Source: Anaerolineales bacterium
GTDB taxonomy: Bacteria; Chloroflexota; Anaerolineae; Anaerolineales; Villigracilaceae
DNA length: 64,000 bases
Direction of reading: 5' to 3'
NCBI GenBank assembly: GCA_030680795.1
Contig: JAUXUL010000025.1
Coordinates: 1-64,000, forward strand
Shown here: positions 25,172-34,062 of the stretch, in pieces
Position numbering within the stretch: the stretch's first letter is position 1
Layout: every line of letters starts with the position of its first letter
Notes under the pieces: generated by a model
Told to the model about the DNA's origin: nothing
Seen by the model: only the letters and a program-made list of their open reading frames with translations
Databases searched by the model: none
Program-made: the position numbers and the translations under genes

Positions 25172-26227
25172 ATGACGGAAGCTCTCCCCATGGCTGGCGC
25201 ACCGACAAACGTCAATCTCGCTGGCTTAACCAAAAATGACTATCGCGGCAATCCCAGCACCTTGTGCCAGGGTTGCGGACATAACTCGATCTCGAATCAG
25301 ATCATCTCGGCCTTGTACGAAATGAACACCATCCCTGAGGATGTGATGAAGTTCAGCGGTATCGGCTGTTCATCCAAATCACCCGCCTATTTCCTGAACC
25401 GCACCTTTGGCTTCAACAGCCTGCATGGACGTATGCCGTCCATTGCAACGGGCGCATTATTTGCAAATACTCAAATGAGAGGCATCGGCATTTCAGGCGA
25501 CGGCGACACGGCCAGCATTGGCATGGGTCAGTTCAAACACATCATGCGCCGCAACGTGAACATGGTTTACATTGTTGAGAATAACGGCGTGTATGGCCTG
25601 ACAAAAGGTCAGTTCTCCGCCACTGCTGAAAAAGGCTTGCAGCTAAAGCACCAGGGCGAGAACCCATACATGCCCGTTGACATTTGTATGGAAGCGCTAG
25701 TATCCAACGCAACCTTCGTGGCGCGTTCATTCGCCGGCAACTCCAAGCAGGTCAAGGAATTGCTCAAAGCCGCGCTCGCGCATGACGGCATCGCCGTGCT
25801 GGACATCATCAGCCCGTGCGTTACTTTCAACAACCAGGAAAACGCCTTCCATTCCTACGCCTGGGGCAAGGATCACGAAGAACCCTTGCATGAAATTTCC
25901 TACATTGCGCCGCGCAGTGAGATCATCCTCGAGCGCGAAATGGAAGAAGGCGAGATCCGCGAAGTTGCCATGCACGACGGTTCAACGGTCATATTGAAAA
26001 ATCTCGAAAAAGGCTATGATCCCACTAACCGCTTCGAGGCCCTGCGCGTGATGGAAGAAGCCCAGCGTAACAACTGGCTGATAACTGGTCTGCTTTACAT
26101 CAACACCACCAAACCGAATTTGACTTCGATCTACGAGTTGGTGGAGACACCTCTCAACCGCCTCACCGAAGCGGACCTCAGGCCTGATCGCTCAGCGATA
26201 GACAAAGTCAACGCTCTGATGTTCTAG
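25172..26227 (+). CDS. korB: 2-oxoacid:ferredoxin oxidoreductase, beta subunit (KorB)
   Basis: A 351-residue thiamine-diphosphate-binding subunit. The cluster/TPP region STLCQGCGHNSIS and FSGIGCSSKSPAY and the TPP motif GISGDGDTASIGMGQ through VYIVENNGVYGLTKGQ are intact. It forms the active enzyme with the alpha-gamma fusion upstream; the palindrome-containing 98-base gap does not argue against an operon. AAAGGAGAAAATAAA precedes the ATG. The exact 2-oxoacid cannot be told from sequence; 2-oxoglutarate-type is the best match by family form. Confidence 0.9.
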   Translation: MTEALPMAGAPTNVNLAGLTKNDYRGNPSTLCQGCGHNSISNQIISALYEMNTIPEDVMKFSGIGCSSKSPAYFLNRTFGFNSLHGRMPSIATGALFANTQMRGIGISGDGDTASIGMGQFKHIMRRNVNMVYIVENNGVYGLTKGQFSATAEKGLQLKHQGENPYMPVDICMEALVSNATFVARSFAGNSKQVKELLKAALAHDGIAVLDIISPCVTFNNQENAFHSYAWGKDHEEPLHEISYIAPRSEIILEREMEEGEIREVAMHDGSTVILKNLEKGYDPTNRFEALRVMEEAQRNNWLITGLLYINTTKPNLTSIYELVETPLNRLTEADLRPDRSAIDKVNALMF

Positions 26228-26239
26228 ACCCCCACCCTG

Positions 26240-26286
26240 CCCTCCCCCAAATCCAAAGAGCGGATTTGGGGGAGGGTTTTATTTTA
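26240..26286 (+). terminator. Rho-independent terminator after korB
   Basis: CCCTCCCCCAAATCC (26240-26254) pairs with GGATTTGGGGGAGGG (26262-26276), followed by TTTTATTTTAT. It starts 12 bases after the stop. The same ccctcaccctgccctcccc wording is a dispersed repeat (compare 58351-58382). Confidence 0.85.
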
Positions 26287-26291
26287 TAACT

Positions 26292-27620
26292 ATGAACCCT
26301 GAAACCACTACAAACGAAAAACTTGATTTCAAGCGTATTTTGCCCGTGCTTGTGATTGTATTAGTTGATTTAATGGGACTCTCCATCATCATTCCGTTAT
26401 TGCCGTTGTATGCGGTGCGCTTTGGAGCAGCGCCAATCGTGATCGGAATTTTGCAAGCAACCTACCCGTTCATGCAATTTATCGGTGCGCCGATATTGGG
26501 CAGGTTATCCGACCGCTTCGGCAGAAAACCCATTTTGGTCATCAGCCAGATCGGCACACTGGCTGGCTTTATCCTGCTGGGCTTTGCAAATACGCTCTTC
26601 CTGCTATTTGTCTCACGCATCCTTGACGGTCTCTCTGGCGCAAATATTGCCACCGCGCAAGCCGCGATTGCAGACAGCACAACCGAAAAGACACGCACGC
26701 AAGGGTTGGGGCTGATCGGCGCAGCGTTTGGCGTTGGATTCGTGCTGGGTCCCATCATTGCGTTTATCGTCCTGGCCTCCACCGGGCAGAACTATCAAGC
26801 TGTGGCATTTACCGCTGCCTTCTTCTCACTCGTTTCAATTTTATTGACCACATTCTGGTTCAAAGAAACTTATAAGGAAGTGGACGATCCCGAAGCATCC
26901 CGCAAGAGGCGTCCATTTTCTTTCGGAGCTTTGCGTGAAGTCCTCAGCCGCCCTGCCATTGGCTTTTTACTCATTTTGATGTTCTTCTACCAAATTGCTT
27001 TTGGTGGATACGAACAACTCTTTTCACTCTTCACTCTCACACGCCTCGGCATGGATGCCCGCGACACTTCAGGTCTTTTCGTTCTGGCAGGGATTTTCAT
27101 CATCATCGTGCAAGGCGGACTGATCGGCAGGTGGTCAAAACTAAAAGGGGACCGTTGGTTGGTATTGATGGGACTTGGCGCGCTATCCATTGGCTTGATC
27201 GGAACCGCACTCACTCCCGCAGTACCCATCCCCTGGTATGACAAAGCCAGGGTGCTGGAAAGCATGACAGGACAAGGTCAATTTCGCGTCGCCATTTCAA
27301 GCATCAACATCCATTTGCCCGACGAAACTGCGCGCGGCTGGCTGGGAATCATTTGGCTTTTGATCGCGAGTTTCCCTGCGGCATTAGGCGGCGGAGTTTT
27401 ACATCCCGCTGTAAACAGCCTGATCACAAAAGCCTCCGCTAAATCCGAAGTGGGTGGCGCGCTCGGTATATCATCCGCGGCATACAGCGCGGCAAATGCG
27501 ATTGCGCCCTTGTTTTACGGAGCCTTATTCCAGTGGCTCGGCGGACCCGTCCCGTTTTTTGTGGGAGGGTTGATCCTGGCGATCTTGTGGCTGGTTGCAC
27601 CGAGGGTCCTAAAATCATAA
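26292..27620 (+). CDS. MFS transporter, drug:H+ antiporter type
   Basis: A 442-residue, 12-segment major facilitator. Motif A is GRLSDRFGRKP between segments 2 and 3, and motif C-like GAAFGVGFVLGP in segment 5 marks the DHA1/TetA-like antiporters. Substrate unknown. Located directly after the korAB terminator and followed by arfB with its own promoter. Confidence 0.85.
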   Translation: MNPETTTNEKLDFKRILPVLVIVLVDLMGLSIIIPLLPLYAVRFGAAPIVIGILQATYPFMQFIGAPILGRLSDRFGRKPILVISQIGTLAGFILLGFANTLFLLFVSRILDGLSGANIATAQAAIADSTTEKTRTQGLGLIGAAFGVGFVLGPIIAFIVLASTGQNYQAVAFTAAFFSLVSILLTTFWFKETYKEVDDPEASRKRRPFSFGALREVLSRPAIGFLLILMFFYQIAFGGYEQLFSLFTLTRLGMDARDTSGLFVLAGIFIIIVQGGLIGRWSKLKGDRWLVLMGLGALSIGLIGTALTPAVPIPWYDKARVLESMTGQGQFRVAISSINIHLPDETARGWLGIIWLLIASFPAALGGGVLHPAVNSLITKASAKSEVGGALGISSAAYSAANAIAPLFYGALFQWLGGPVPFFVGGLILAILWLVAPRVLKS

Positions 27621-27633
27621 GCGTAAGGTGACA

Positions 27634-27639
27634 TATAAT
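27634..27639 (+). promoter_or_regulatory. -10-like TATAAT before arfB
   Basis: TATAAT ends eight bases before ATG 27648; a start point six to seven bases downstream would give an mRNA with almost no leader. Confidence 0.45.
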
Positions 27640-27647
27640 TGGGGGAT

Positions 27648-28052
27648 ATGAAAATTCTTGACCAGGAAATCTCACTGGAATATATGCGCGCCTCAGGCCC
27701 TGGCGGACAGAACGTCAACAAGGTTGCCACGGCCGTGCAATTGCGCTTTGACGTGGCAAACTCCCCCTCTCTCGCGGCAGATGTGAAGACACGCCTGATT
27801 AAACTCGCGGGGAAACGCATGACAGATACGGGAGTGCTTATCATCGAGGCGAAAAAATTCCGCACGCAGGAGAAAAACCGTGAGGATGCAATTAAGCGAC
27901 TGAATGAATTAGTGAGAAAAGCAAGTGAGAAGCCAAAGCTGCGTCACAAAACCAGACCAACCAAGGCCTCGAAAGAGGCAAGATTGAAAGAAAAGAAACG
28001 CGTTGGCTCGATCAAAAAAATCCGCCGCGATAAGACGGGACTGTTCGAATAA
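27648..28052 (+). CDS. arfB: ArfB-like peptidyl-tRNA hydrolase (ribosome rescue)
   Basis: A 134-residue protein with the GGQ motif in ASGPGGQNVNKVATAV and a basic C-terminal tail (KASKEARLKEKKRVGSIKK). ArfB (YaeJ) enters stalled ribosomes lacking a stop codon, its tail occupying the mRNA channel, and GGQ hydrolyses the peptidyl-tRNA. Length and lack of release-factor domains 1 and 2 distinguish it from RF1/RF2. ATG 27648 fits the family N-terminus. Confidence 0.9.
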   Translation: MKILDQEISLEYMRASGPGGQNVNKVATAVQLRFDVANSPSLAADVKTRLIKLAGKRMTDTGVLIIEAKKFRTQEKNREDAIKRLNELVRKASEKPKLRHKTRPTKASKEARLKEKKRVGSIKKIRRDKTGLFE

Positions 28053-28200
28053 ATCCATTCATAATAATAGTTTGGGTTTATACTACGCTCAGGCAGTGTC
28101 CGGTTTTGATGAGGAGTCCAAGTCCCACATCACTGTTCGCTAACACAACCGTTGGCTCGCTCAATGCTCACCAAATTGAACGCCTAGTCAAGAGTAAAGT

Positions 28201-29403
28201 ATGAAGAAAATATTCGTTTTACCAGATGGAACTCGCCTTGAAGTGGAACATGAGCCATTTGAGAGCTATGCATCTTCTCCAGATGACACAGTGATTCCAA
28301 CCCCTCCGGGAATATCAAAAGAAGATCTCCAGGAATTACTTACGAAAATCGATCAAATTGATCAGTTACAGGCTGCACGGCAGCCTATCTCTGGCACCCT
28401 TGAGCAAGTCAGGTTGCAAGAACGGATAGATGCATGGCCGGAGGAATGGGGCGACTATCTTCATGTTTCGCTATTTGGAGCAATCGAGGTTGCATCGGAC
28501 GTGATGATCCCTGAGTTGGAAATTGAAGTAAGCTCAAAGCGAGAAATGGGCACATTCGTCTTTCACAATTTCTGGACTTTCCCATGTCGGATAAAAGTTC
28601 GCTCGAAGGACTGGGAGGGAGTGTCAGATGCGATTACTCGCCTGGAATCATTTCTTAACGCATGGCATATAACCACATGTCGTTCAGGAGCTACCCCAAC
28701 GCTAGGAGCAGGTTCTGCTATTCACTATTATTGCTCTTTGCTTTCTGCGCCGTATGCCGTATTAAGTCAATTGGTCGAAGAGACTGCTCAGATAAAGTCG
28801 TTTCTTGATGGTTGTAATAGACATAATGAACAGATACGCCTGAAGATAATGCGCGCAGCTTGGTGGATGCGTCAAGCCAGACATGACTTATTGTCCGGAG
28901 CACCTAACATTTCCATCTTCTCTCTATACTCCTCTTACTGGAATGCATTCGAATGCTTAATAGATGTAGCCTGTAATCTGATACCACCAAAGAAATTATC
29001 AAAAGCAGACAAGGCGAAACAAATACAGCAATACGTTTCTGCCTTGCCTAAACCTCTTGAACTAGAAGTAGAAGACATTCTCCATTGTTACAACAGCATT
29101 GTGAATCTAGGATTTCCCCACAAAGCCCACCATGTGTTTAGTCTGATGATTGATAAGGAAACTGGCGAGAGACTTTACAGTGAATGTTTCACTAAGCAGC
29201 CCGAGACAGACAGGCTATACAAGATTCGAAACGATATAGATCACGGCAACATCACCGAGTACGATATGCCCACTCGAATAAGAGTGCTAAATGGTCTGGA
29301 GCGGCTTCGGGAAATAGTACTACCTCTGTTCATATGGCTGACCAATATTCGTGAAGAACCAATGCAAGGATCAGGTACAAACATGGATTCGAATCCAAAA
29401 TGA
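28201..29403 (+). CDS. Unknown protein with HEPN-like C-terminus (Rx4H motif)
   Basis: A 400-residue soluble protein that I do not recognise fully. Near the C-terminus YKIRNDIDHGN provides the RxxxxH arrangement of HEPN ribonucleases, in an all-helical region beginning around residue 215 (YSSYWNAFECLIDVA), similar to Apea-like HEPN proteins. The N-terminal half contains beta-rich sequence with a conserved FHNFWTFPCRI segment. Such proteins occur in phage-defence loci or as accessory genes. It is lower in GC than neighbours and its upstream 150 bases contain no other gene, consistent with acquisition. No partner gene is visible. RNase activity is inference. Confidence 0.55.
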   Translation: MKKIFVLPDGTRLEVEHEPFESYASSPDDTVIPTPPGISKEDLQELLTKIDQIDQLQAARQPISGTLEQVRLQERIDAWPEEWGDYLHVSLFGAIEVASDVMIPELEIEVSSKREMGTFVFHNFWTFPCRIKVRSKDWEGVSDAITRLESFLNAWHITTCRSGATPTLGAGSAIHYYCSLLSAPYAVLSQLVEETAQIKSFLDGCNRHNEQIRLKIMRAAWWMRQARHDLLSGAPNISIFSLYSSYWNAFECLIDVACNLIPPKKLSKADKAKQIQQYVSALPKPLELEVEDILHCYNSIVNLGFPHKAHHVFSLMIDKETGERLYSECFTKQPETDRLYKIRNDIDHGNITEYDMPTRIRVLNGLERLREIVLPLFIWLTNIREEPMQGSGTNMDSNPK

Positions 29404-29518
29404 GTTCGATTTATCCTATACGGGCATACACATGTGTAATTACCTTTAGGAATAATGGGCAATCCAACCATTCCCAAGTCTTTTGTATTGCACGATGATC
29501 GGATAACCACAACTTCGA

Positions 29519-29524
29519 TATAAT
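29519..29524 (+). promoter_or_regulatory. -10-like TATAAT before EamA transporter
   Basis: GATATAAT ends eight bases before ATG 29533 and no ribosome site lies between, again pointing to a leaderless transcript. Confidence 0.45.
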
Positions 29525-29532
29525 CGGGGACT

Positions 29533-30423
29533 ATGCAAAAACATCACACACTCGCAGGCTTATTCGCAGGTCTCGCCGCCGCTTCGATTTGGGGTGGAAT
29601 GTACGTCGTTAGCAAAATTGTGCTTGAGGTTATTCCGCCGTTTGCATTGTTGACCATTCGCCTTGTGATGGGCGCGCTGACGTTGGGGATTGTGATCTAT
29701 TTTCGTAATAAAAGGGCGGCCGTAAAGGTCAGCCCGACGAGTGAATTCTTTTGGAAAAGCGCGCTGGTTGGCTTTGTGGGTTATGGCATCTCGCTTGGCT
29801 TTCAATTTGTAGGGACAAAACTTTCCACAGCTTCTAATGGCTCGCTGGTCACATCTGCCACGCCTGCTTTCGTTTTATTATTCGCGCCCTTTCTACTGGG
29901 CGAGCGCGCGACACCCCGCCGCATGATCGCGTTGCTTATTTCCACGCTGGGCGTGCTAGCCGTGATTGATCCGCGCAACGCAGAACTTTCGCCATCCCTT
30001 TTTTTGGGGAACATGAGTCTGCTGGCGGCAGCACTGACCTGGGCTTTGTATTCGGTGCTGGTTCGCAAGGTATCACAAAATGGGGACATGCTTACATCAA
30101 GTGCGATCATGCTGCTAGGCGGATTACCCTCCAGTTTATTGTTTGGGATTTGGGAAGTACAAAGGCAAGGCGTTGGCGAAATCACCATCGGCATCATCTT
30201 CGGATTATTATTTTTGGGAATTATCTCCACCGCCATCGCGACGTTCCTGTGGAATTATGCTTTTGCAGAATTACCTGCCGCAGTTGCGTCGCTGACGTTC
30301 TTTGCCCAGCCGGTCGTTGGCACGCTGCTCGGATGGTTCTTTCTCGCTGAGAAAATCACTCCGTTATTCCTGGCTGGCGGCGTGTTAATTGGATTTGGGA
30401 TTTTGATCGCGACGAGGGAGTAA
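29533..30423 (+). CDS. EamA/DMT-family transporter
   Basis: A 296-residue protein with ten membrane segments in two EamA repeats (segment WGGMYVVSKIVLEVIPPF opens the first, WALYSVLVRKVS the second). Members export amino acids, nucleobases or other metabolites; substrate not predictable. Followed by a strong hairpin. Confidence 0.85.
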   Translation: MQKHHTLAGLFAGLAAASIWGGMYVVSKIVLEVIPPFALLTIRLVMGALTLGIVIYFRNKRAAVKVSPTSEFFWKSALVGFVGYGISLGFQFVGTKLSTASNGSLVTSATPAFVLLFAPFLLGERATPRRMIALLISTLGVLAVIDPRNAELSPSLFLGNMSLLAAALTWALYSVLVRKVSQNGDMLTSSAIMLLGGLPSSLLFGIWEVQRQGVGEITIGIIFGLLFLGIISTAIATFLWNYAFAELPAAVASLTFFAQPVVGTLLGWFFLAEKITPLFLAGGVLIGFGILIATRE

Positions 30424-30426
30424 CAA

Positions 30427-30464
30427 AAGTGACAGTCACCTCGCGAAGCGGGTGACTGTCACTT
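30427..30464. terminator. Strong 14-bp hairpin after the EamA gene
   Basis: AAGTGACAGTCACC (30427-30440) pairs perfectly with GGTGACTGTCACTT (30451-30464). No long T tract follows, but position just after the stop fits a terminator or a dispersed palindrome; one arm recurs near 22047. Confidence 0.6.
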
Positions 30465-30495
30465 CTTGATTCGGATCAACTGTCGGTTAAGAAAG

Positions 30496-30531
30496 AAGCG
30501 GATGCAATTGAGTAGATCAATGCATCCGCTT
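30496..30531 (-). terminator. Terminator of pyk (minus strand)
   Basis: AAGCGGATGCA (30496-30506) pairs with TGCATCCGCTT (30521-30531). On the minus strand the stem is followed by CTTTCTT, 50-90 bases beyond the pyk stop. Confidence 0.65.
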
Positions 30532-30583
30532 GGTGAATTTTACTGAGGATGGAAAATCCAACAGATTGGAAATCCGAAAAAGA

Positions 30584-32068
30584 TTATTTTTTCTTTATGT
30601 TCCCTTCGGCAAGTTTGCGGGCCAGGCTCACGGTGGCTTCACTTCCGACTGTGTGCAGCAAAGCCATGTTGGGTGGGCGCTGTGCGCCAACGGGATATCC
30701 GCAGATTAACACAACCTGCTGGCCGGGTTGGATACCGGATATTAATAACGCAGCGTCCACGTCCGATAGCATGTCGTCCATGCTGTTGGCATATCTAGCA
30801 AGATGAGGCTCGACGCCCCATAAAAATGCAAGCTGATTATAGGTTTCAGCCTCAGGCGTAAAGGCTAGGATCTGTTTTGACGGCCTGGCCTTGGACACGA
30901 GCCACGCAGAGCGGCCTTGCATGGTAAAGACAGCTACCGCGCGGACTTCGGGATCTTTCGCCAGCGCATTCGCCGCGCGCGCCATGGAAGCCGCATCACT
31001 CACGCCCAAACCTGCCCGGCCATCCTGGCGACTGCCCCATTCCAGAAAATGCGACTCGGCCTCCAGCACGATGCGCGACATCATGGCAACCGCCTCGCTT
31101 GGATATTCACCCGCGGCAGTTTCAGCGGAAAGCATGACCGCGTCAGTGCCATCGAAGATGGCGTTGGCGACATCCGACGCTTCTGCGCGTGTGGGAAGCG
31201 GATTTTGAATCATGGACTCGAGCATCTGCGTGGCAGTGATGACAAGTTTTGCGCGCGCATTGGCGGCATGGATGATCATCTTTTGCAACGAAGGCACGCG
31301 CTCAGGCGGAAGTTCCACGCCGAGATCGCCGCGCGCAACCATGACGCCATCCACCACATCCAGGATGGCTTCCAACTCGTTCATGGCTTCAGGCTTTTCC
31401 AATTTGGCGATCAGAAGAGGCGCGCATTTGTCTTTGGAATATGCCTGCAGGGCGGCACGCACAGCCTTGACATCATCCGCACTGCGTACGAAGGAAATGG
31501 CAACTGCATTCACACCTTGCGAAATGCCAAAAGCAAGGTCTGCTTTATCTTTTTCAGTAAAGCCGGCAATGCGGAGTTTTATGCCCGGCAAATTAATACC
31601 CTTGTGTGAAGAAAGCTCGCCGCCTACCAAAACTTTTGCATGGACAACGCGTCCCTCAGCCGAGACGACTTCAAGCGCCAGGCGGCCATCATCAAGCAGG
31701 AGCCTGTCACCTGCCTGGACCGAATCAAAGAGTTCACGGAAATCAACAGGCAGGAGTTGGTTATCCGTCTTCGGCGGTTCATCCTGCGTGGCATATAAAC
31801 AGACTTGTTCCCCGCTGGAAAGTTGGAGCGGGGCGGCTAGTTTTCCAACGCGGATCTTCGGTCCCTGCAAATCCTGCAAAATTCCAATGGGTATGCCCAG
31901 TTTTTTAGAAACAGCACGAATAGCGGCTACACGATTTGCATGCTGTTCATGTGTACCGTGTGAAAAATTCAGGCGGGCAACGTTCATCCCGGCCTTGATA
32001 AGGGACTCAAGCGTCTGTTCAGAATCAGACGCGGGCCCAATGGTTGCAACGATCTTCGCTCTACGCAT
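30584..32068 (-). CDS. pyk: Pyruvate kinase
   Basis: About 494 residues. Signatures: RRAKIVATIGPAS at the N-terminus, ARLNFSHGTHEQH, LQDLQGPKIRVG, the active-site strand LLIAKLEKPEAMNEL, and MVARGDLGVELP followed by TATQMLESM. It makes pyruvate and ATP from phosphoenolpyruvate and ADP, the last glycolytic step. I chose the ATG giving MRRAKIV because GAAGGA lies upstream at suitable spacing; an ATG four codons earlier overlaps that site. The C-terminal domain is complete. Its promoter side faces the MITE-like element and the decayed insertion sequence. Confidence 0.93.
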   Translation of the reverse strand: MRRAKIVATIGPASDSEQTLESLIKAGMNVARLNFSHGTHEQHANRVAAIRAVSKKLGIPIGILQDLQGPKIRVGKLAAPLQLSSGEQVCLYATQDEPPKTDNQLLPVDFRELFDSVQAGDRLLLDDGRLALEVVSAEGRVVHAKVLVGGELSSHKGINLPGIKLRIAGFTEKDKADLAFGISQGVNAVAISFVRSADDVKAVRAALQAYSKDKCAPLLIAKLEKPEAMNELEAILDVVDGVMVARGDLGVELPPERVPSLQKMIIHAANARAKLVITATQMLESMIQNPLPTRAEASDVANAIFDGTDAVMLSAETAAGEYPSEAVAMMSRIVLEAESHFLEWGSRQDGRAGLGVSDAASMARAANALAKDPEVRAVAVFTMQGRSAWLVSKARPSKQILAFTPEAETYNQLAFLWGVEPHLARYANSMDDMLSDVDAALLISGIQPGQQVVLICGYPVGAQRPPNMALLHTVGSEATVSLARKLAEGNIKKK

Positions 32069-32108
32069 TATTTTATACATCCTTCAAGTTTACAAATTAT
32101 GATAGAGG

Positions 32109-32195
32109 ACTTACGCAGAATTGCATATTCCGTGCGTGGCGGGCGCGCCAAAGGCGTCAAACGCCGATTTTGCAAGCCCAGAGTTTTGCGTAAGT
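32109..32195. mobile_element. MITE-like element with ACTTACGCA terminal inverted repeats
   Basis: ACTTACGCA (32109-32117) is repeated inverted as TGCGTAAGT (32187-32195); the ends stay similar a few bases further in. The 87-base interior has no gene and contains a small ggcgtcaaacgcc hairpin. It resembles non-autonomous derivatives of insertion sequences. It lies between the pyk start and the IS1 remnant. Confidence 0.6.
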
Positions 32196-32280
32196 ACTAA
32201 TTATAAGCCTCCCCCCTCATATAGAGGTTTTATTCCAAGTCACCTTGATAATAGGGAGAAAATGGAATGCTGTCAAGGTG

Positions 32281-33073
32281 GGGGAGTGACTAAAAGAATG
32301 GGTGAGAATTGGGATATGAAAAAATGTCCGCATTGCCAGGAAACAACCCGTCAAAACTAAGTGGGATTACGAATGCAGGGTCGCAAAGATATCTTTGTAT
32401 GTACTGCAACCGCAAATATACACCTGAGCCCAAACAACAAGGCTACCCTAAAAGTATGCATAAGCAGGCGGCGGAAATGTATGTGGCTGGAGGCAATCTG
32501 CGTCGGGTAGCCCGCCAGCTGAAGGTTGCGCCTCGGACCGTCGCTCTCTGGGTAACTGATCTGGCAGAAGCCTTGCCAAATCTACCGATGCCAGCAGAAG
32601 TCAAAGAAGCGGAAATGGACGAAATATTCACATTTATTGGTGATAAAAAAAACAGAATAAACATGCTCACAGTGGTAGACCGTAAAACCCGCTGTATCTT
32701 GGGTTGGGCAGTCGTTTGGATACGTACTCAGGTAGCAATTCAACTAATCGTAGATCAAGCGCCAAAAGCAAAGTGGTACTAAAGCGCTGGTTTTGACGCT
32801 TACCAATTACTTTGGTATCACTTTGGCAGATATGAAACATCCATAGGCAAAATGGAAACCAACTCGGTTGAAAGAGATAATGCAGAACCCCGTCACTATC
32901 TCGCACGCCTGGCTCGTAAATCAGATTGTTTTTCTCGTTGCCCGTATGCGCTCGAATGCGCGCTACGTTTATTTGTTTACTGTTTCAACAGCAGGCAACT
33001 TTTTACAAACAACGCTTTTCGAATTACGACGTTCAGTAATGGATTTTGTTAACCCACTACATTAGCCACTCCC
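32281..33073 (+). mobile_element. Decayed IS1-family insertion sequence
   Basis: Imperfect terminal inverted repeats are visible: GGGGAGTGACTAAAAGAATGGG at 32281-32302 (only the pattern GGGAGTG.CTAA matters) against its inverse at 33053-33073. Inside, translated pieces give the InsA-like zinc finger (MKKCPHCQ, YLCMYCNRKYTPEPKQQGYP), a helix-turn-helix, then the InsB-like catalytic part (VDRKTRCILGWAV, RHYLARLARKSDCFSRCPYALE). Lesions: a frameshift near 32345-32360, a TAA at 32780-32782 replacing a Tyr codon of the WYY motif, and a frameshift near 33000-33020. The transposase cannot be made as one protein. No target duplication was recognised. Confidence 0.8.
32309..33052 (+). pseudogene. IS1-family transposase pseudogene
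   Basis: One frame runs from ITNAGSQRYLC to AKWY, is stopped by TAA at 32780-32782, and resumes in the same frame with SAGFDAYQLLWYHFG to FSRCPYALECALRLFVYCF. The DDE-type core is therefore split, and both ends are frame-shifted relative to it. Confidence 0.8.
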
Positions 33074-33150
33074 AAAAAAGGATAAATGTCATTCACCTTA
33101 GGATATTTGATACTGGCAACTTGTCCAGACTTTGAGTACCATGCAGTCAA

Positions 33151-33624
33151 ATGTTGGATTCATTACCCCAACTCCCGCTCTTTAACGGCTTTGGGCCTGC
33201 TCGAATTGCATTGCTTAAGCCGCTTTTTGAGTCCTTCATCTGTGCAACAGGGACAATGATATTTGAACAGGGCGACCCTGCTCAATATCTCTACCTGCTT
33301 CTAAAAGGTGATGTAGTAATCCAATACAAACCATACGATGGACCTGTGATCATGCTGACCCGCCTGCACTCCGGGGATGTGTTTGGCTGGTCGGCAGTGG
33401 TTGGAAGCCTAAAGTACACTTCGAGCATCGTCAGCGAATCGGAGATCGAGGCAATTCGAATACGCGGGAATCAATTATGGGAAATGGTTGCGGAGCACCC
33501 TGAAACAGGCAGGCTCATCATTGATCGGCTTGCGCGTATCGTTTCCCCGCGCTGGGAAAACGCTCACAAGCAGATCCAGTCGCTTTTGAACTCCAACCAA
33601 ACGGAACCGACAGGAGAAAAATAA
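33151..33624 (+). CDS. Cyclic-nucleotide-binding domain protein without DNA-binding domain
   Basis: A 157-residue Crp/Fnr-type sensory domain (beta roll about 15-125: FEQGDPAQYLYLLLKGDVVI, LHSGDVFGWSAVVG). The C-terminal helix-turn-helix of Crp-like regulators is absent; the protein ends in a helix after LIIDRLARIV. It may sense a nucleotide or redox signal and act through a partner. The next gene follows after one base, so the two are one unit. Confidence 0.8.
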   Translation: MLDSLPQLPLFNGFGPARIALLKPLFESFICATGTMIFEQGDPAQYLYLLLKGDVVIQYKPYDGPVIMLTRLHSGDVFGWSAVVGSLKYTSSIVSESEIEAIRIRGNQLWEMVAEHPETGRLIIDRLARIVSPRWENAHKQIQSLLNSNQTEPTGEK

Positions 33625-33625
33625 C

Positions 33626-33871
33626 ATGACGACAACAGAGGCAACCGATATTGAGACACAACTTCGTCATTTGATCAAAAACCTCAATGCCTACATAGAA
33701 CAATATCATGGCGGCACTGTGGATTTCATTTCATTTAATGTACCTGTCCTTGAAGTGAAATTGGGAGGCGCGTGCCTGAACTGCCCGCTGCTTCCATCCA
33801 CACTGCATGGCTGGGTGGCGGGGACTGTGCATCAATTCTTTCCGGAAGTAGAAGTGGTTGAAGCAAAATAA
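33626..33871 (+). CDS. NifU-like (NFU) domain protein
   Basis: An 81-residue NifU C-terminal-like domain with GGTVDFISFN, the CxxC-type ACLNCPLLPSTLHGWV and PEVEVVEAK ending. NFU domains carry and deliver Fe-S clusters, which suits a genome segment rich in Fe-S dehydrogenases. AGGAG precedes the ATG. Pairing with a cNMP-domain protein lacking a DNA-binding part is a notable association. Confidence 0.8.
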   Translation: MTTTEATDIETQLRHLIKNLNAYIEQYHGGTVDFISFNVPVLEVKLGGACLNCPLLPSTLHGWVAGTVHQFFPEVEVVEAK

Positions 33872-33896
33872 TTGCCAGCGAGGGCAGGCAATATAA

Positions 33897-33928
33897 TCAA
33901 CATCCCCGTCCAAGTGCGGGGATGTTGA
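33897..33928. terminator. Hairpin terminator between NFU gene and convergent membrane operon
   Basis: TCAACATCCCCG (33897-33908) pairs with CGGGGATGTTGA (33917-33928), 12 perfect pairs and an 8-base loop, lying between convergent genes. Confidence 0.65.
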
Positions 33929-34062
33929 TTATCAAAATTTGATCTCCTGTATAAGTATTCGTAGTGCGGGTTTGCAACTGCCCATAATCTGTATTTTCAA
34001 AAACTGTCAGGTTCAAGCCTGACCTGCTTGAGATTTTCGCAAGTGGTCTATGATTATGTCCA

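Noticed and set aside
32309..32782. Functional transposase
   Set aside because: The zinc finger is in a different frame upstream, a TAA interrupts the WYY motif and the C-terminus is frame-shifted.
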